Source: Synergistaceae bacterium
Lineage (GTDB): Bacteria; Synergistota; Synergistia; Synergistales; Aminobacteriaceae
Length of the DNA: 7,522 nucleotides
NCBI GenBank assembly: GCA_012523155.1
Contig: JAAYJB010000319.1
Coordinates: forward strand, 1 to 7,522
Direction of reading: 5' to 3'
The notes beneath the pieces were generated by a model. It did no database searches, was not told the DNA's origin, and was given only the letters and a program-made list of their open reading frames with translations. Of the stretch, positions 6,158 to 7,522 are shown in pieces; the first letter of the stretch is position 1; each line of letters starts with the position of its first letter. A program made the translations under genes and the position numbers.

Positions 6158-7299
6158 TACCGCACCTCCTCTATGACCGCAAGTACCTCGTCCGGAGTGT
6201 GCGGCGTGCCAAGGTTCTTCGTCGCCCGTGCCGTTCTGCATTTTCCGCAGACCGCCCTTTCAACTTCTCCGGCGTATTTTCCAAGGTTCATTTCCACTGT
6301 CACAACAGCTCCCACATTGGACGCCAGCTCCCGGATCTCTTCTTCGGGAAAGGGCCATGGAGCATCAAGCTTCAGAACCCCTGCCTTTATCCCTTTTTCA
6401 CGGGCTGTTTCCATAGCATCGAGGGCCGGCCTGACTTCGCTGCCGAAAGCCACGAGGGCGATTTCGGCATCGTCAAGGCGGAATTTCTGAACGGTGGAGA
6501 TCTTTCTGCGGTTCTCCCTGACTTTCCCTGTGATCCTTTTGTACAGCTTTTCAAAGGCGTGGGGTTCCCACTCGATATCTCCGCGCTCGTCGTGGGGGTT
6601 GATGGAGTGGATCACCCGGTACCCCGTTCCAAGTTCGGCGAAATCAGGAACGCCCCATTCGCTGTCCGCATGGAAGGGAAGATACTCCGACGGGCTTTTC
6701 GTAGTCCTCTTCCTGTTCACCACGGGAACAGCGGAAGCTTCGGGTATCTCGAGCCGCTCCCGCATGAGAGCGAGGGACATCTCGGAGATCACGATCACGG
6801 GCGTGCGGTACTCTTCTGCAAGATTGAACGCCCTGACCGTGAAATCAAAGGTCTCCTGCACCGTGGACGGAGCGAGGACGATCATCTCGTGATCTCCCGC
6901 AGCTCCCCACCGCACCTGCATGATGTCCGAATGGGTGGCAAAGTTTTCACCCCGGCACCGCATGACATCCACAATAACCAGGGGAGCTTCGATCGCCACG
7001 GCGTATTCGATCCCCTCCATCATGTAGTCAAACCCCGCGCTGGCAGTGGCCGTCATGGCCTTGGCACCTGCGAGGGATGCCGCTCCGGCTGCATAAATGG
7101 AGCACAGTTCGTCCTCTCCCTGGAAAAAAACTCCGCCTACCGCGGGGAGTCTTCTCGCCATTCCTTCCGAGACCTCGTTCGCAGGGGTAATGGGATACCC
7201 GGCAAAGAAATCGCATCCGGCCGCTATGGCGCCTTCCACCGCAGCATAATTCCCCTGCATGAAATGGACGCCGGTCAGTACCCGGTTCTCAAGTCCCAT
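6157..7299 (-). CDS. korA: 2-oxoacid:ferredoxin oxidoreductase, alpha subunit (KorA/VorA-like, divergent)
   Basis: This 380-residue protein is the alpha chain that pairs with the ThDP-binding beta subunit to bind the 2-oxoacid and CoA. The N-terminal pyrimidine-binding domain shows QGNYAAVEGAIAAGCDFFAGYPITPANE (ending near residue 42) and FFQGEDEL (58-65). The C-terminal domain shows ALVAFGSEV (281-289), LDAPWPFPEEEIRELA (311-326) and VEMNLGKYAGEVERAV (335-350). Length is normal for the family. The usual SGPG and GPSTGxPT loops are replaced by TASAGFDYMMEG (84-95) and RCRGENFATHSDIMQ (114-128), a marked departure at residues near the substrate. The ATG at 7299 has GGAGGT six bases upstream and is the first gene of the operon. 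The exact substrate (2-oxoglutarate, 2-oxobutyrate, pyruvate or branched) is not determined. Confidence 0.9.
   Translation of the reverse strand: MGLENRVLTGVHFMQGNYAAVEGAIAAGCDFFAGYPITPANEVSEGMARRLPAVGGVFFQGEDELCSIYAAGAASLAGAKAMTATASAGFDYMMEGIEYAVAIEAPLVIVDVMRCRGENFATHSDIMQVRWGAAGDHEMIVLAPSTVQETFDFTVRAFNLAEEYRTPVIVISEMSLALMRERLEIPEASAVPVVNRKRTTKSPSEYLPFHADSEWGVPDFAELGTGYRVIHSINPHDERGDIEWEPHAFEKLYKRITGKVRENRRKISTVQKFRLDDAEIALVAFGSEVRPALDAMETAREKGIKAGVLKLDAPWPFPEEEIRELASNVGAVVTVEMNLGKYAGEVERAVCGKCRTARATKNLGTPHTPDEVLAVIEEVR
6164..6170 (-). promoter_or_regulatory. Ribosome binding site deciding the korB start
   Basis: The minus strand reads AGGAGGT, six bases before the ATG at 6157-6155, within the last codons of korA. 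Confidence 0.85.
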
Positions 7300-7305
7300 T
7301 CATAC

Positions 7306-7311
7306 ACCTCC
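7306..7311 (-). promoter_or_regulatory. Ribosome binding site of korA
   Basis: The minus strand reads GGAGGT six bases before the ATG at 7299-7297. A nearer ATG in another frame (7303-7301) stops after four codons. Confidence 0.8.
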
Positions 7312-7322
7312 ATTTTTAATAC

Positions 7323-7340
7323 CCGGGCATTATCCGGGCA
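7323..7340. repeat. Direct repeat CCGGGCA in the korA leader
   Basis: CCGGGCA occurs at 7323-7329 and again at 7334-7340, 11 bases apart start to start, about one helical turn. The same bases also allow a 5-bp hairpin (7322-7326 with 7334-7338). It lies 11 bases upstream of the korA ribosome site and downstream of the candidate promoter. It could be a regulator site or a leader stem; chance is possible. Confidence 0.4.
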
Positions 7341-7359
7341 AAATATACCATACGATCAG

Positions 7360-7386
7360 ACTATCACGCATATTATATTATGTCAA
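7360..7386 (-). promoter_or_regulatory. Candidate promoter of the oxidoreductase/ligase operon
   Basis: On the minus strand a perfect TTGACA (7386-7381) is followed after 15 bases by GATAGT (7365-7360), or after 17 bases by the weaker TAGTCT. A perfect TATAAT also lies at 7377-7372, but it has no good -35 box at normal spacing. The region is AT-rich, unlike the genes, and is the only plausible promoter before korA. The exact -10 box is uncertain. Confidence 0.45.
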
Positions 7387-7401
7387 ATATCACATTGACA
7401 T
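7380..7401. promoter_or_regulatory. Palindromic operator-like site overlapping the korA -35 box
   Basis: ATGTCAA (7380-7386) and TTGACAT (7395-7401) form a perfect 7-bp inverted repeat with an 8-base spacer, 22 bp in all. One arm is also the TTGACA -35 candidate. A dimeric repressor bound here would block the promoter. I cannot assign it to a known regulator family. Confidence 0.45.
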
Positions 7402-7444
7402 TCTTTTTCTGAAGACCAGGGATGGCATTTTGAAAAGCAGTTCA

Positions 7445-7484
7445 CCCCCGGACAAAATCTTCCTGTACCGGGGGCGCATTTTTT
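7445..7484 (+). terminator. Hairpin with plus-strand T-tract at the right end of the korA leader
   Basis: CCCCCGG (7445-7451) and CCGGGGG (7468-7474) pair perfectly around a 16-base loop that can add three more pairs. On the plus strand CGCA and six Ts follow (7479-7484), the layout of an intrinsic terminator. On the minus strand the stem is followed by TGAACTGCTTTTC, a weaker tail. No plus-strand gene is visible in front of it. It may be the end of a minus-strand gene lying to the right, using the weaker tail, or a stop for antisense transcripts. Confidence 0.55.
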
Positions 7485-7522
7485 AAATTCTGGCGTTGAT
7501 GCTTTTCCGGATCAAAGATGGA

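Noticed and set aside
5519..6490. A 323-codon open frame on the plus strand across the korA-korB junction
   Set aside because: It spans two well supported minus-strand genes and has no recognisable motif. Treated as a chance antisense frame.
6199..7398. A 399-codon open frame on the plus strand opposite korA
   Set aside because: It mirrors korA, which has clear family motifs. The plus-strand product shows no recognisable domain, no good ribosome site, and is rich in His/Gly/Arg as expected for an antisense shadow of a GC-biased gene.
7442..7522. Possible C-terminal ends of a minus-strand gene entering from the right (a 26-codon frame ending at 7442, or a 12-codon frame ending TAA at 7483)
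   Set aside because: Too short to recognise. The second would end neatly beside the hairpin at 7445-7474, but the sequence right of the window is needed to decide.

Overview
The window looks like a chromosomal segment of an anaerobic, amino-acid-fermenting bacterium. The protein types and their order suggest Synergistota, or a similar peptide/amino-acid fermenter. That is an inference from gene content, because there is no rRNA or other taxonomic marker. All nine genes lie on the minus strand, so the biological order runs from high to low coordinates. No mobile elements, CRISPR arrays, tRNAs or rRNAs are visible.

Right part (7522 to 7300): a gene-free leader. It holds a hairpin with a T-tract reading on the plus strand, a 7-bp-arm palindrome overlapping a TTGACA box, a short direct repeat, and a strong ribosome binding site for the first gene.

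Middle (7299 to 2563): a tight six-gene operon. It encodes a four-subunit 2-oxoacid:ferredoxin oxidoreductase (alpha, beta, gamma, then, after two other genes, the 2[4Fe-4S] ferredoxin subunit) wrapped around the two subunits of a succinyl-CoA-synthetase-like ADP/GDP-forming acyl-CoA ligase. Junctions overlap by 1 to 4 bases or are 1 to 5 bases apart. About 100 bases further on, after a GC-rich hairpin, comes a short (ACT-less) threonine/serine dehydratase (2460 to 1486), followed by a near-perfect bidirectional terminator.

Together these genes make a complete substrate-level phosphorylation route. The dehydratase deaminates threonine to 2-oxobutyrate (or serine to pyruvate). The oxidoreductase converts the 2-oxoacid, CoA and oxidised ferredoxin to acyl-CoA, CO2 and reduced ferredoxin. 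The ligase converts acyl-CoA, ADP and phosphate to the carboxylic acid, CoA and ATP. Several normally conserved motifs in the alpha subunit and in both ligase subunits are altered, so the usual labels '2-oxoglutarate' and 'succinyl-CoA' should be treated as family names, not substrate assignments.

Left part (1406 to 1): a separate transcription unit with a good sigma-70-type promoter. It encodes a secreted TAXI-type TRAP transporter solute-binding protein and then, after a stable intercistronic hairpin, the start of a DUF1850 membrane-anchored protein that runs off the left edge. The fused TRAP permease is expected just outside the window. The transporter could supply an organic-acid or amino-acid substrate to the catabolic operon, but the sequence does not show its ligand.

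I see no clearly undescribed system. The most interesting points are the co-location of all three steps of 2-oxoacid fermentation, the divergent active-site motifs, and the unexplained palindromes in the intergenic regions.
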